Below are positions 10,109 to 20,506 of a DNA stretch of 64,000 nt, piece by piece. Under the pieces are notes generated by a model. That model saw only the letters and a list, made by a program, of their open reading frames with translations. It did not search any database and was not told where the DNA came from. Both the position numbers and the translations under genes were made by a program. How positions within the stretch are numbered: the stretch's first letter is position 1; each line of letters begins with the position of its first letter. The DNA comes from Piezodorus guildinii. Taxonomy: Eukaryota > Arthropoda > Insecta > Hemiptera > Pentatomidae. The stretch covers positions 10,464,414-10,528,413 of the forward strand of contig CM041294.1 in assembly GCA_023052935.1 (NCBI GenBank), read 5' to 3'.

Positions 10109-10699
10109 TTTTGGGTACACAATTTTTAGATGCTCCCGACCCTAGGTTCGATACACAGATGAATAATTATTCTAACACAGCCGGTTTTGGAACACTAGAT
10201 CCGGTCAATTGTAGACCATTGTATATATCATATATTACGGAGGCTATAAACAAGTTTTGGTCAGATTTCTATGAGTTTTTAAAATAAAAATTATAAAATT
10301 ATTTTGGTATGTAGGCTGAAAAATGAAACGAATAATTGATTGTGTCCGCTGACATGAAGACCGAAAATTTAGGCGAAAACCCCCACCCCATTTTGAAAAA
10401 ACAGAGGTTTTTACTATAGTAACTCGTCTCAACTTTTTTCTGTTTAACAAAACAAAAACAGAGAGGTGAAGAAAGTGAGATGGATAAGTAAAACTAATAA
10501 TTACGAGGTGACGTCAGAACCAAGAATTTCTACTCCCTTTTGGGAAGAAATTGTAGAGAAGCTTTGTGAACCTCAGAACGTTCTTCCGCGACTTTGATAA
10601 CAAAAAAATAATTATCAATCATATGTAGACTCGAACATGAGACATGGATATGAGCAGACCTCCTGCGCTTACGCAAATATATATACAAAGAGCGCTTAC

Positions 10700-10792
10700 G
10701 TTTTGGCGAGCTGTGCCGATATGTCTAACAGCAGTTCTCCCACGGCGGCGATCTGGTTGTGCTTCCAGTTACCATCGGCGGGAACCTCCACT
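10700..10792 (-). CDS. Candidate internal exon of a host gene (93 nt, phase 2-2)
   Basis: On the minus strand a pyrimidine tract and TGTTGCAG precede 10792, and AAAAC|GTAAGC marks the donor after 10700. The 93 nt read as 1 + 30 codons + 2: residues VEVPADGNWKHNQIA then AVGELLLDISAQLAK, completing a Thr codon across the next junction. The segment is GC-richer than its flanks and the frame closes outside the splice sites, which is what an exon should look like. The amphipathic AVGELLLDISAQLAK looks like a helix. I do not recognise the family with certainty. A haem-peroxidase N-terminal region (which often has a similar helix before YGLS) is a guess from memory. Possible partner exon: 50225-50301. 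Confidence 0.6.
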
Positions 10793-10871
10793 CTGCAACA
10801 GATCAGAAGGAACATTTGATTATATAATATAAGAACTAATAGACATATCTATCTTAAAACATAAATTATTA

Positions 10872-11530
10872 TTATTGTTTTTTTTTTTTTTCGCTACTGC
10901 GTTGCTGCTCATCCAGTTAATGTGAAGTACTATTTTCTACGAGACCAGCGTCCTGAATTTTTATCAATTGTTATTAGTCAAGTATATCTCTTGGCCATCG
11001 TCTTTCAAGTCTTCTTTGGGGTTAGTTGGTAACAGAGAGGAAGAAACAAGTTGATTTAGGGGGTGATGTGTCGGTGTATGAAACGTATTATATTTTTCGT
11101 GAATGTAAGAATTTACTGCTTAATGTTTGTGTCGTTGTGTTTCGTGTGATTCGAAATATACCATGGTGCGTGAAAAATTTTTCGTAAAATTTTGGATTGA
11201 GATGTTTGTATGTGCTTTGCATGGCCCTAAGTTCTGCTCCGTATGTCCAGATTGGTCTCAGTGGAGTCGTGTAAATTAGTCGCATGTTTCATAAATTTAG
11301 TGGCGATCTGTAATCCAAAAGATGCGAAAGTTGTTTGTAACGTCTTGTCAGTCGCTTTAATTTCGTATGTATGTTCCATGTTAGTCTTTTATCCAGATAT
11401 TGTCCGAGGTATCGAACGTAGGTTTTTGAAGGTACTGCATTATAATCGATTTTCACAGCTGGACACGTACGAGTACCTTTTAGCAGAGAAAAGCGCACAT
11501 AGCTCGATTTGGAGGCATTAATTTTTATTT
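10872..11530 (-). mobile_element. Jockey-like LINE remnant (ORF2 C-terminal half)
   Basis: Minus-strand pieces in two frames: VRYLGQYLDKRLTWNIHTKL at 11289-11498, then MRLIYTTPLRPIWTYGAELR at 11088-11285, and near 10995-11040 PQRRLERRWPRDILD, the usual end of ORF2. A poly-T stretch at 10880-10892 is the tail on the plus strand. Frameshifts and a gap between 11040 and 11090 make it a dead copy. It is a subfamily distinct from the 13488 and 63265 copies. Confidence 0.8.
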
Positions 11531-11631
11531 TCCATTTTTAAAACCACATTTCAATGTAATTTAAGGTATAATTTAATTCAGCTAAATTAAGTAGGTTTTA
11601 TTTAATTAAACTTACATAGTACAAAAAAGAA

Positions 11632-11938
11632 GCGGCGTGGTCTAGTGGATGGAGCACTAGTCTGCTGTGCTCCGGGTCCTGGGTTCGAATCCAGGTCGTG
11701 ACAAAATATTATTTATTCTGTTACTTCAGCCTAGGGTATGAGACCCTCTTGGGGCAGACCTAGCCTCTATAAAGTGGGTACCGAAAAATAGTGAAAAACC
11801 CGGCGGCTGAGCGTGTTCTCGGCCGAATCACCTCACTGCACAGCCGTTGGCTTGGAAATAGTACGAATATCTATATGTACTGTGCCCAAGACCCTTCATG
11901 GGTTGTGAATGTGGCACAGGTTTTTTTTTTTTTTTTTT
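11632..11938 (+). repeat. SINE-A, best-preserved copy
   Basis: Head: A box TGGTCTAGTGGATGGAGC (11639 on) and B box GGGTTCGAATCC (11689-11700), spaced as in tRNA genes, so an internal RNA polymerase III promoter is inferred. Then ATTATTTATTCTG, a GGGTATGAGACCCTC hairpin, CACAGCCGTTGGCTTGGAAA, CCCTTCATGGG and a poly-T tract (11924-11938). A T-rich rather than A-rich end is unusual for a tRNA-derived SINE. The acceptor arms do not pair, so it is not a functional tRNA gene. Confidence 0.8.
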
Positions 11939-12040
11939 GATTCGACGCTCTACCTTCAAAAAAAAGTGTTACGAGAGAGAATATAGAGATCTGCAGTTTA
12001 AGTTTTTTTCGTATAACATTTTGGATGCGAAAATATCTAG
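11939..12040 (+). repeat. Small repeat, inverted partner at 13105-13190
   Basis: GATTCGACGCTCTACCTTCA and TTTTTTTCGTATAACATTTTGG recur in reverse complement at about 13105-13180. In both places a poly-T/poly-A tract lies next to it. Family not recognised. Confidence 0.6.
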
Positions 12041-12480
12041 TTAAGTATAGAAGAAGGTTTTATAGCTACTGAAATCCTATAACTAAAAAAACTTTGCCTT
12101 CCGATTCGGGAAACAATCTTATCTTAATATGAAATGAATTTAGTAAATAATTAAAGGAATCACGAGATAAGAGGGTATGGAGAAGAGTGGTAAGAGAGGG
12201 CCAGGTTTTTGCAGGAATGTAGCGCCAAGAATAAATGAAAATATATTAAGAACAAAAAATAAACAAGAGTAAAATTTCGCTAGTCGTTTTCTGATACCTT
12301 CTGTTCTTGTTTTGGTCTTTTGATAGAGAACGTCCTAAGGTAATTTATCCAAAGGTAATTAATTTATACATGATACATACAAGACATGCAGCCTATAACA
12401 CATCATAACTACGGTTACATGAACCGCGTTACACGTTATGCCATTACCCCACATAAACACGCCTGATAGAGATAAATTAT
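12040..12480. other. No recognised gene
   Basis: Mixed AT-rich sequence without a convincing frame or repeat. Confidence 0.4.
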
Positions 12481-12484
12481 TAGA

Positions 12485-12735
12485 AGGAAATCGTAAAGCC
12501 CGAGCGGGCGACAGCTACGGTGCCTCGGTTCGAGTCCCCTTTCTCGAGATATTGCCGTCATAAACTAGCAAGTACCAGGTTACCCAACCTCGAAGCCTGT
12601 TGAGGGGGCGTTGTATCGATATATCTCCCGTGACAGTATAATTGATCGATAGTAAAAGTGATCTTATAAAATGCTTAGCGTGTGAACTGGACCAGTCCGA
12701 AGCAGGATATCCAACGCTCACTGCATGCAACATGG
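12485..12735 (-). repeat. Possible tRNA-derived SINE or other short repeat
   Basis: GC-richer block with a B-box-like GGTTCGAGTCCCC at 12527-12539 on the plus strand and CCCGAGCGGGCGACAGC upstream of it. A 72-codon minus frame (12515-12733) spans it but shows no recognisable domain. Only one copy is seen here, so its repeat status is inferred. Confidence 0.35.
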
Positions 12736-12817
12736 ACTGAAGAGTGTTAATCCTAAATAAAAATGTTTTTAAGTTCTCATAAGATTTCTATAAAAAGCCC
12801 TAGAGAATCCAAATTCT

Positions 12818-12905
12818 TTACACTTTCACTTTCCAATATATCGAAATTATAGAGAAGGAAAGTAATGCAAATGATTTTCAACGAAATGCACATTTTAATG
12901 TCTTG
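12818..12905 (-). repeat. Family A fragment
   Basis: Degenerate match to the palindromic end: ACTTTCACTTTC, GAAAGTAATGC, TTTTCAACGAAATGCACATTTTA. Confidence 0.5.
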
Positions 12906-13049
12906 TAAACAGTTGCGTGTACGTGTTGAGTTGAGTATAGATAATAGTAGCTCTGAAACGAAAGGTCGTAAGGAAATGAAATGTATATAATAACGAATCA
13001 TATGAATATGAAATGTATCATAACTATAAATATTAATTATGTTATAACT

Positions 13050-13108
13050 ATAAATATAATAATAATAATAATAATAGGCTTACCAAAGCCGAATGTTCGA
13101 TGCCGATT
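13050..13108 (-). mobile_element. RTE-like LINE, extreme 3' end
   Basis: The minus strand ends CGAACATTCGGCTTTGGTAAG followed by CC and (TAT)n, the 3' terminus shared with the copies at 13255, 24405, 38665 and 57958. Confidence 0.7.
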
Positions 13109-13212
13109 TACGCATCCAAAATGTTATACGAAAAAAACCTTAAGTTGCAGATTTGTATATTGAAGGGAGAGCGTCGAATCATTTATTTTCTTTTTTTTTT
13201 TTTTTTTTTTGT
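13105..13212 (-). repeat. Inverted partner of the repeat at 11939-12040, with poly-T
   Basis: Reverse complement of the 11939-12040 repeat, abutting a poly-T run at 13186-13210. Confidence 0.6.
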
Positions 13213-13254
13213 GTCTATGTAAGTTTAATTAAATAGAATCTCCTTACTTTATAA

Positions 13255-13355
13255 ATATAATAATAATAATAGGCTTACCGAAGCCGAATTTTCGATGCCG
13301 ATACCACTAAATTCCACTTACACAGGTTCGTCCAATGATCACCGTTCAAGCCCAT
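13255..13355 (-). mobile_element. RTE-like LINE, 3' end fragment
   Basis: Minus strand: GCATGGGCTTGAACGGTGAT, CATTGGACGAACCTGTGTAA, TCGGCATCGAAAATTCGGC, then (TAT)n at 13255-13275. A 5'-truncated copy of about 100 bp. Confidence 0.75.
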
Positions 13356-13487
13356 GCATTTAATTTAATTTTATTTTTATTAGCAAGTTTTCGATATATT
13401 GAAGAGACATTAAAAATTTTTGCTATTACTCCTCACGAATGCATGCATATTTTATCCAATAAAAATACTTTTATTCAAGTACGCGCC

Positions 13488-14396
13488 TTTTTTTTTTTTT
13501 TTTTTTTTTTAATTCTTTTATTGATATTTACAACTGTACACAGTACAACAAGTGAATGAGCTATTTACAGAACATTGGCTTGAAAAAGTCTTGAGAAGAA
13601 TCTACCCAGTGGTTCAGAGTTTATTTAGTAAGTAGGTCCCGAGGCCACAGTTTTTTCAGACGCCTCGGAGGATTATCGGGAATAGATGCCAACGAGAGGA
13701 TACGGACAAGCGGGTTTGTATGGGCTGGTAATTTGGAATGAAAGGAGGAGTATCTTTTTTGGGCAATTTCTGCAACGAGTGGGATATTCAGGTCTCTATG
13801 GATGAGTTTGTTGGTAACGAAGTAAGGAGCGTCTAATATTTGTCGAAGGATTTTGGATTGCAAGGGTTGGATGCGGGAAGAATTCGATAACCTAGTGGAC
13901 TCCCATAGCTCTATGCCATAAGTCCAGATAGGTCTAATAATGGTTGTGTAAATGAGTTTTTTGAAGTCAAGAGGGAGTTTTGATCGTTTGTCTAGTAAGT
14001 GTTTTAATAGTCGATATCTACGAGCAGTTTCTTGTCGTTTAAGTCTTGTATGAGGATTCCATGTAAGACGTTTGTCAAGATAAAGTCCAAGGTATCGTAT
14101 TTGTTCTACAGTGATGAGTGGGGTATGATTAAAGGAAACAACTGGACAGGAAGTCTAGGTTTACGTCGTAGAATGAAGGTGATTTGGTGGGATTAATTAG
14201 GATTTATTTTGATTCTCCAATTGTGACACCATTCTGCAATGGTGGATACATGGTTCTGTAGGAATTGGGAATCAACAATAGGATCATTATTCACGAATAG
14301 CACGCAGTAGGATAGCACAGTAAGTAGAGAGGACAGTGCTTGGATGGGTAGGGATTTCAGCTGTATACACCGTGTAGAGGATTGGACCTAGGAACG
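13488..14396 (-). mobile_element. Jockey-like LINE, 0.9-kb 3' part
   Basis: Plus-strand poly-T at 13488-13510 is the tail. The minus frame 13863-13621 encodes SKILRQILDAPYFVTNKLIH, RDLNIPLVAEIAQKR and PDNPPRRLKKLWPRDLLTK, the end of ORF2. Upstream (13900-14200) the thumb/connection region is readable in fragments with frameshifts (PLITVEQIRYLG, LDKRLTWNP). The 5' break lies after a TTGGACCTAGGA motif that in the 18548 copy encodes the GSILGP turn of RT motif B. Inactive. Confidence 0.85.
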
Positions 14397-14399
14397 CGA

Positions 14400-14780
14400 C
14401 TTTTTAAAATTAGATTCAATTTGCTTTAATATGTTGGTCAATCATATATAATCCATTAAAGAGTTGCAGCTTCATTTAAAGGCAATTCAACACATAGGCG
14501 TGCACAGAGCTGCCATGGAAGTGAAAGGCTTCGAGATGATGATGATGTGGTGAATCGATAAATATTCAACATGTACTAGCAGTTTTACAAGCGCAAGTCT
14601 CTCCTTTTAAGAAGGGCAAGGAAGGTTCTAATTAGAAAAACTTGTCTTGATTCGGGTCATGCGGAGGTGTGGCAAATTCCTAGGCACTCTCAATACTAAC
14701 ATCTTCGTCCAAGATTTATATATCAAATATTTGCCATAATGAAATGATTTTCAGCCCATTTAATGGTTTTGAAACGATTA
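14400..14780. other. No recognised gene
   Basis: AT-rich sequence. A short GAAGTGAAAGGCTTCGAGATG block is the only GC-richer part. No frame, RNA gene or family match seen. Confidence 0.4.
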
Positions 14781-14781
14781 A

Positions 14782-14913
14782 TAGAGAATAGAGAAAATAG
14801 AGTTTATTATTGACCTGTTACATTTAGGACCAAACTGGTCCTCTCTTACAATGAACAGCAATTGTATATACATTTATATTTTACCTTGAGTCAGGTATTT
14901 TAAGTCAGTATTT

Positions 14914-14993
<80 letters not shown>

Positions 14994-15437
14994 CTAGTAT
15001 TAATACAATCTAATGGTTAAAACATCATTAAAACAAAATAAATCATTCAATTTGCGATTAAAAAAAAAAAATAAATAAACATAAAAGGAAATTTAACTCT
15101 CCAACATTCTTTTCAAATAAACGATTCTAATACTCTTATATAAGCTATATACATTACAAACATTAATAACAACAAATTTAAAATATAATATTTACAAATA
15201 TTAGTTAAGTATTTCTAATATAATAATGTATTGTTATTAAACTTAAAATGATTTCTCATTTATTATTTCTCTTATATTTTTTTAATAGTTTCTAACGATT
15301 GGTTTAAATTAATTTTTTTATTGAACATATTAAATGTTCTACATGAACTTACTATGAATAATTTATTGAAAATAGATTAATGTGGCATAACAGCAATATT
15401 TGCAAAAAACATTACATTTTTTTTTAAATCAAGAACT
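14782..15437 (-). mobile_element. CR1-like LINE 3' end with hairpin tail
   Basis: On the minus strand the sequence ends with a 7-bp-stem hairpin (AGGACCA/TGGTCCT, 14826-14842), AATAAACTC and a repeated TATTCTC tail (14780-14810). Farther upstream a decayed C-terminal reading (SSCRTFNMFNKKINLNQSLE at about 15260-15350) fits the FNxLPxxIRxxxSLxxFK ending common in CR1/L2-type LINEs. Contains an (AT)n tract. Confidence 0.65.
14919..14992. repeat. (AT)n microsatellite
   Basis: TA run with one AAT interruption, inside the CR1-like LINE. The element at 963-1349 also carries such a tract, which suggests that the family itself includes it. Confidence 0.95.
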
Positions 15438-15439
15438 AT

Positions 15440-15815
15440 TTAATATATATAGGGCTTGAAATAAGTACGAATAAGATGAAATATATGATTAGTAGGAGAA
15501 ATGGTGACGATATTAGTGATATTGATATATCGGGGCATACGTTTGAACATGTAGGGGAATTCAAGTATTTAGGTTCAATGATAACAAGAAGAAATGAAAT
15601 CCAGGAAGAAATAAAGTCCCGGTTAAAGGTGGGAAAAGCGTGTTATTATTCAGTTGCTAAGTTACTTAGTTCGCGGCTTTTGTCTAAAAACTTAAAGATT
15701 AGAATTTATAAAACTATTATTTTTCCGACGGTCCTTGACGGATGTGAAACGTGGCCGCTCACTTTGAAGGATGAACAACGGCTTAAGGTTTTCGAGAATA
15801 AGGTACTGCGTAAAT
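15440..15815 (+). pseudogene. RTE-like LINE reverse transcriptase, C-terminal piece
   Basis: An open frame from 15476 encodes KYMISRRNGDDISDIDISGH, GEFKYLGSMITRRNEIQEEI, then LKIRIYKTIIFPTVLDGCET and LKVFENKVLRKF at about residue 114, the region after the RT catalytic core. The homologous copy at 57958-58856 retains the YADD motif upstream of the same segment. At 15815 the LINE sequence stops and a different 3' fragment follows, so the last 17 residues of the frame are foreign. The 5' part with endonuclease and RT core is missing. Confidence 0.85.
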
Positions 15816-15819
15816 TTTT

Positions 15820-15930
15820 GTTTGTTATTACAATGACAATTTTTATTGAATTATTTTACAATCTGTCCTGATTCAGACATTAATAATAGTGGTGAAAGAT
15901 AACATTCATACATACAACATTTATACAATA
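15820..15930 (-). mobile_element. LINE 3' untranslated fragment (same family as 47480-48035)
   Basis: TTTACAATCTGTC...GACATTAATAATAGTGGTGAAAGATAA matches 47505-47550 closely. It abuts the Helitron 3' end at 15931, so the Helitron landed next to or inside it. Confidence 0.7.
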
Positions 15931-16803
15931 TTAGCTGTACATCGCGGCTTTGCACGCGACAATTTTATTTTTATTTTTTTAATTGCTGCGAATAAAGAAA
16001 GTTGCTTATAATAACTATGTTAGGTGAGGTTTTATATACTATATAAATATACCTGAGATAGCAGTGAGTTAACTTTTAACTATGTCTATGTATGACAAAT
16101 AAATGACTGTTGTTGAGTGTCAGATATTAATTTTATTCAATTTAATCTACAATAACATAGCAGTAGCAAGTAGACATACCCGTGATTATCTAATACTGAC
16201 ATTTTTCTGTTAAAACGTTATCAATCTATACCATCGTGACTTCTATGTAACATAAATGCGTATTTTTTTCCACTCCGGGGTGTACCCTTCCAACTGAATA
16301 AGCTCACATTTTTTTTTTTAGGATTCAGAACTAAGTTCTAAAAACATAAACGTTTTTCAGCATATTCATCACTTTAAAAAACCAATAACAATGAAACACA
16401 TGAATTTTATAGAAGCCTACACACGAAACATGGCTATGAAACGAAATATACCTAAATATATTGTTATATATATTTTATTATCTATGCTATTACTGATCAC
16501 ATCAAGACGATTTTGCTTCTAGGCAGTTAGAAATTTGATTGTCATTCAAATAAGTATTTCAAATAGTTTTTGAGGATGTGTTTAGTTTTTAAGTTAATCG
16601 AAAACCAATTTAGTTTTACGTTTTAGAAAAATATTTTTTTAAATCACTTAGAGGACGAATATTCCCAAACCCAGCCTTATTGCACATCTAGACGGTATGA
16701 CGAACCTCCAGGAGAATTTTCAGCTTCACAACCATAGTCATTTTTGAGAAACTGCGATGATCAGAAAATCAAGTGAAATGGGACTTTCTTTTATAAATAT
16801 AGA
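15931..16803 (-). mobile_element. Non-autonomous Helitron (873 bp)
   Basis: Minus-strand 5' end TCTATATTTATAAAAGAAAG preceded by A, and 3' end ...GCAAAGCCGCGATGTACAGCTAA followed by T, giving the Helitron rule 5'-TC ... CTRR-3' inserted between A and T with no target duplication. Shortly before the 3' end CGCGTGCAAAGCCGCG can form the expected hairpin. Aligns over its length with the copy at 54083-54852. No Rep/helicase frame is present, so it depends on an autonomous element elsewhere. Confidence 0.85.
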
Positions 16804-17024
16804 TTTACATAGCAATACAATAATAATAAAATATATATACAATAACTAATCAATAAAATATATACGAAGTATAAATATATCATACGTAAAAAGAGATGAG
16901 CCTAATGGGGAATTAGGAAAGTTGCACTACGATGAATTGAGGAGCTTGTGCACTGTGATTATGATTGAGTTGGTAACATTGTGGCGTGTAATGTGTAAGG
17001 TGTAAAGAACAAAAGCCAAAAAAG

Positions 17025-17175
17025 TCGGTATTCGCTGAGCTGACTGGTAGGCCGGAAGCGTCGATGGGAGGATTGTGCTAAGCCAGATTTTGGGGGCTTG
17101 GGCTTGAACTTGTGTTTAGTAGTATCGGCATCCAACCTCGGGGTTCGGTAGCCCTATTTTTGTTATTTAAAGAGA
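17025..17175 (+). mobile_element. RTE-like LINE 3' end fragment
   Basis: Encodes the damaged end of ORF2 (GRKRRWEDCAKPDFG) and the 3' terminus GGGTTCGGTAGCCC with a T-rich tail. Equivalent to 38700-38880. Confidence 0.7.
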
Positions 17176-17695
17176 ATAAAAGATTGGCACGGGACCCAGG
17201 CAAAGAACAAACGCTAGACTTTCGACGGTAACTATTAAATTTGGTACTACATGAACGTTCTAAATTATCTACTAGATAGAAACTTAATGTACACACTTCT
17301 TATTAAAACCTAGTTTAATAAGTGCTTACCTAATATACCTAAACCTAATAACCGACCTGCTAAAAAGACACATTTACGAAAAATACAAAACTTTCAATCG
17401 TATTTTATAAGAATAGCAATCTAAACTCACTACAGTATTTTTCTAATGACACCCTCCAAAAACTTGTGAAAAACACGGCTACAACTGACACGCCATCAAT
17501 AACTCGAAGTAGGTGGAAAATGAGTTGTTTTTAGGGTTGTTCAGTTTATCTCCGTTGGGTTTGTTTATTACTTCTTAGTAAGCAATTTAGCACTTTACAC
17601 TATCCGGGTAGGTTTCAACTACATAATTTATGATGAATTAAGAGGCAATCCAAATTTTCGAATGTAAGTATACGAGCAGAATTTAATTTTTTAGT
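17176..17695. other. No recognised gene
   Basis: AT-rich, no repeated or coding signal identified. Confidence 0.4.
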
Positions 17696-17699
17696 GCCC

Positions 17700-17870
17700 A
17701 AAAGCGAATACGAAAGTACGGAAGTACGGGGCAGGAGGTAAGGGCGGAGGATAATGCCGAGTTGAAATGCCCCGGCACCAAGGCGCGAACTCGTGACTAT
17801 TTTAACGTATTATGAAGCTTTGGCTCGTCTGGTCGCCTGCCGACGCACGCAAACTCCACCCCGTATTTTT
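17700..17870 (-). repeat. SINE-C candidate (tRNA-like)
   Basis: Minus strand: a head-like GGCGACCAGACGAGCC, a B-box-like CACGAGTTCGCGCCTTGG and GCCGGGGCATTTCAAC. The stretch CCCGGCACC.AG.C..GAACTCGT.A.TATTTTA recurs at 38620-38655. Two related copies in one window support a dispersed repeat. Confidence 0.5.
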
Positions 17871-18420
17871 GCCAACCCAGGACTGCTCTCAAACTGATAA
17901 TTAGCGATTCCTCCACGCCATCCCTTTTACAATACTACAACTACCAGTCAGTAAAGACCTATGTTCCCCAAACCGCAGAGCTCTAACAGAGGTTTGCTTT
18001 TTAGATGCTATTATATCATGTTTAATAGGTCATTAATTTTTTTTTTTTAAACAAGAATGTGAACTGGATCTGACCGAAATCCTATTTTTGGTGAGATGAA
18101 CTAATTCTGCTCTAGATACAAGGTTACTAAGCCAAGGCCGGGGCAGCCTCACTAAACCTGCTTTAGCATGTTGATCGTCTGGGCAGGCCCTACCTTTATA
18201 GGTAACAGCTAATGGTTTAATTAGGGCTATAAACATAATTAATGGCTCTTCTGAAAGGATTTGAAGTAGCGTTGATGTTAATAAAAACAACAGTTAAATA
18301 GTTCAATGCGACCATAAAATATCAGACGTTAAGTACTACATATTTTATGTATCTCATGTTATTTCAGTATATATAGGTTACGCTCTTATTCCTAATAAGG
18401 TGAGAAGCAGGGTATGGGAA
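17871..18420. other. No firm feature; possible short repeat at 18060-18200
   Basis: The stretch 18110-18200 is GC-richer (CCAAGGCCGGGGCAGCCTCA) and is crossed by an 85-codon minus frame (18033-18290) that I do not recognise. Otherwise nothing. Confidence 0.3.
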
Positions 18421-18424
18421 AAAT

Positions 18425-18475
18425 CTAGTGCGGGCACACAGGACATTCACTTACAAGTTCCTTTTATTTAATTAT
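18425..18475 (+). repeat. Family A head fragment
   Basis: AAAATCTAGTGCGGGCACAC then ACATTCACTTAC, the family A head without the rest. Confidence 0.55.
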
Positions 18476-18547
18476 ATAGTTAAAACTATAAAGTTTTAAA
18501 CCAATAAACAATATAAACTTTTCACGTATGGTAATCAGTATTAAGTT

Positions 18548-19158
18548 TTTTTTTGTTTTTTAAAATTATTTTATTGATATTTTCAACTGTACACAGTACA
18601 ACAAGTAAATGAGCTATTTACAGAACATTGGCTTGAAAAAGTCTTGAGAAGAATCTACCAGTGGTAGCACTTCAGAGTTTATTCGATAAGCAGGTCTCGA
18701 GGCCACCGTCTTTTCAGACGCCTTGGAGGATTATCGGGAATAGATGCAGATGAGAGGATACGGACAAGCGGGTTTGAATGGACGGGTAATTTGGAATGAA
18801 AGGAGGAGTATCTTTTGAACAATAACAATAGGATCATTATTCACGGATAGCACGCAAGTGTCATCAGCGTAAGTAGATAAGACAGTGCTTGGATGGATAG
18901 CGATATCAGCTGTATACACCGTGTAGAGGATTGGACCTAGGATACTACCTTGAGGTACGCCGGCTGACTGGGTGAATACTGAGGAGCAGGAGAGATTATG
19001 ATTAACTTTAAAAGTTCTATCTGTAAGGTAGGAACGGACTATCAGGAAATATGTCGGAGAGAGGAATTTGCGGAGTTTGTAGAGCAGTCCTAGGTGCCAA
19101 ACTCGATCAAAAGCCTGTTCCACGTCGAGAAAGGCTCCTGTGCAGTACATTCTGCGCT
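18548..19158 (-). mobile_element. Jockey-like LINE with 12-bp target duplication and internal deletion
   Basis: Flanked by the perfect duplication CAGTATTAAGTT (18536-18547 and 19159-19170). Plus-strand T-rich tail at left. The minus frame 19150-18731 contains RT motif A (FLDVEQAFDRVWH), motif B (GVPQGSILGPILY) and catalytic motif C (YADDTCVL); the encoded enzyme copies LINE RNA at the target. Right after NNDPIVIVQKILL the sequence jumps into the 3' end of the element (about 500 bp lost), fusing to the ORF2 end. 5' truncation removes the endonuclease. Cannot be autonomous. Confidence 0.9.
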
Positions 19159-19439
19159 CAGTATTAAGTTGATGTCCTTTTCTTTAATTTTTAAAACTTA
19201 GTACATGAGATATTATTTGTATTATACAGCTATTATGTTCAAAAACACTTCAATTGCATAAAGAATATATATATCAAAAAGATGCCTAAACATGTCAGAA
19301 AATATACGCTTCTAAAATATGATATATCAGTTTTATAAAACTTTTCTGTAAGGTATGGATATGGTTTATATTTTTTGTCCCCACAGCTCATGACCTGAAT
19401 AGTCAAGAAAGTGGTTAAAAAAATTCTCGAAAATTATTC

Positions 19440-20300
19440 TTTTTTTTTTTATATTCAAATTGTTTTTCAATTCAATTTTTCATAATAGACAATAATAATA
19501 TTGCTACAGGATCTCATTCATACAATATTTACAATATACACAAATGGAAAGTAGATTACATAAAATGAAATCAAAATAAATAAACGTATACGATAACAAA
19601 ATTTGAAGACAAAATAAATACAAATAAATGAAGTTAACAAATAAATAAACAAAACATGTCACATTCATACTTATGTACAATATTTACAAATAGCTAGGGA
19701 ACGCCGGACGGGGCTTGTCCCCCCACTTGTGGAAGGACAAACAGAGCCCGAAGGATCCCAGCGCCTCCCTCTCAGCCGCATCACTGGTGAGAGCCAGCGG
19801 AAGCTAAGTGAAGGCGCCACAACCACATCACATCGCTCTTGAGAGGAGAATCTGCCCAGTGTCAGAACTCCAGCATTTACAAAATATCTCGGGGCCACTG
19901 CCGTTTCAACTTTGTAGGTGGGTTGTATGGATAAGTGGAGCTGGATAGGGATCGTGCTAGAGGATTAGGACGATGAATGAGATTCTGATGTAATTTGGAA
20001 AATTTTGATAGTACAGGTACAAGGTATAGTTGGAGACATAATAAGGAGCATTTACTATTATTCTGAGAACTTTGGATTGAAAGGATTGATGTTAGAACGT
20101 TTAGCTGTCCCCCCACAGTTTAAGTCCGTAGGTCCAGATAGGCTTCAGTATTGTCTTGTAAATTAATAATTTGTTGTCAACTGTAAGCTCAGATTTGTTG
20201 AGTTCGTATGTTGAGTTCTTTTCGTTTAAGTCTTGTATGTGGGTTCCACGACAATCTTTTGTCTAGTAGTAAGCCAAGATACCGGACTGTGTCTGAAAGA
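19440..20300 (-). mobile_element. Jockey-like LINE, second subfamily, 3' part
   Basis: Minus frame 20116-19877 has KFSKLHQNLIHRPNPLARSL, STYPYNPPTKLKRQWPRDIL; upstream 20150-20290 keeps RLKRKELN..HTRLKR-type sequence and LLLDKRLSWNPHTRLKRK in fragments. The 3' untranslated region (19440-19875) is long and includes a GC-rich part (19690-19830). The 47480-48035 copy is the same subfamily. Confidence 0.8.
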
Positions 20301-20506
20301 GGACGAAATGAATTAAAAACGAGAATTTTAGCCAGATAAGGGCATATAAAGGATAAGAAATTCGCCTTTTATAGCTTATTCGTAGGAGCTTATTCTCGAG
20401 AACATAATCTTTTAAGTATACAAATTTTAAAGAAATATAATACGTTTTTCGCGATGTTTACTCCGGATATATATAAAGGGACTGAGTGAAATAAGACTAA
20501 TACAGA

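Noticed and set aside
9997..10287. 96-codon frame across the (AT)n tract
   Set aside because: Open only because of the TA repeat (poly Tyr-Ile).
11632..11704. Functional tRNA gene
   Set aside because: A and B boxes are present but acceptor and anticodon arms do not pair properly, and the sequence continues into a dispersed SINE body.
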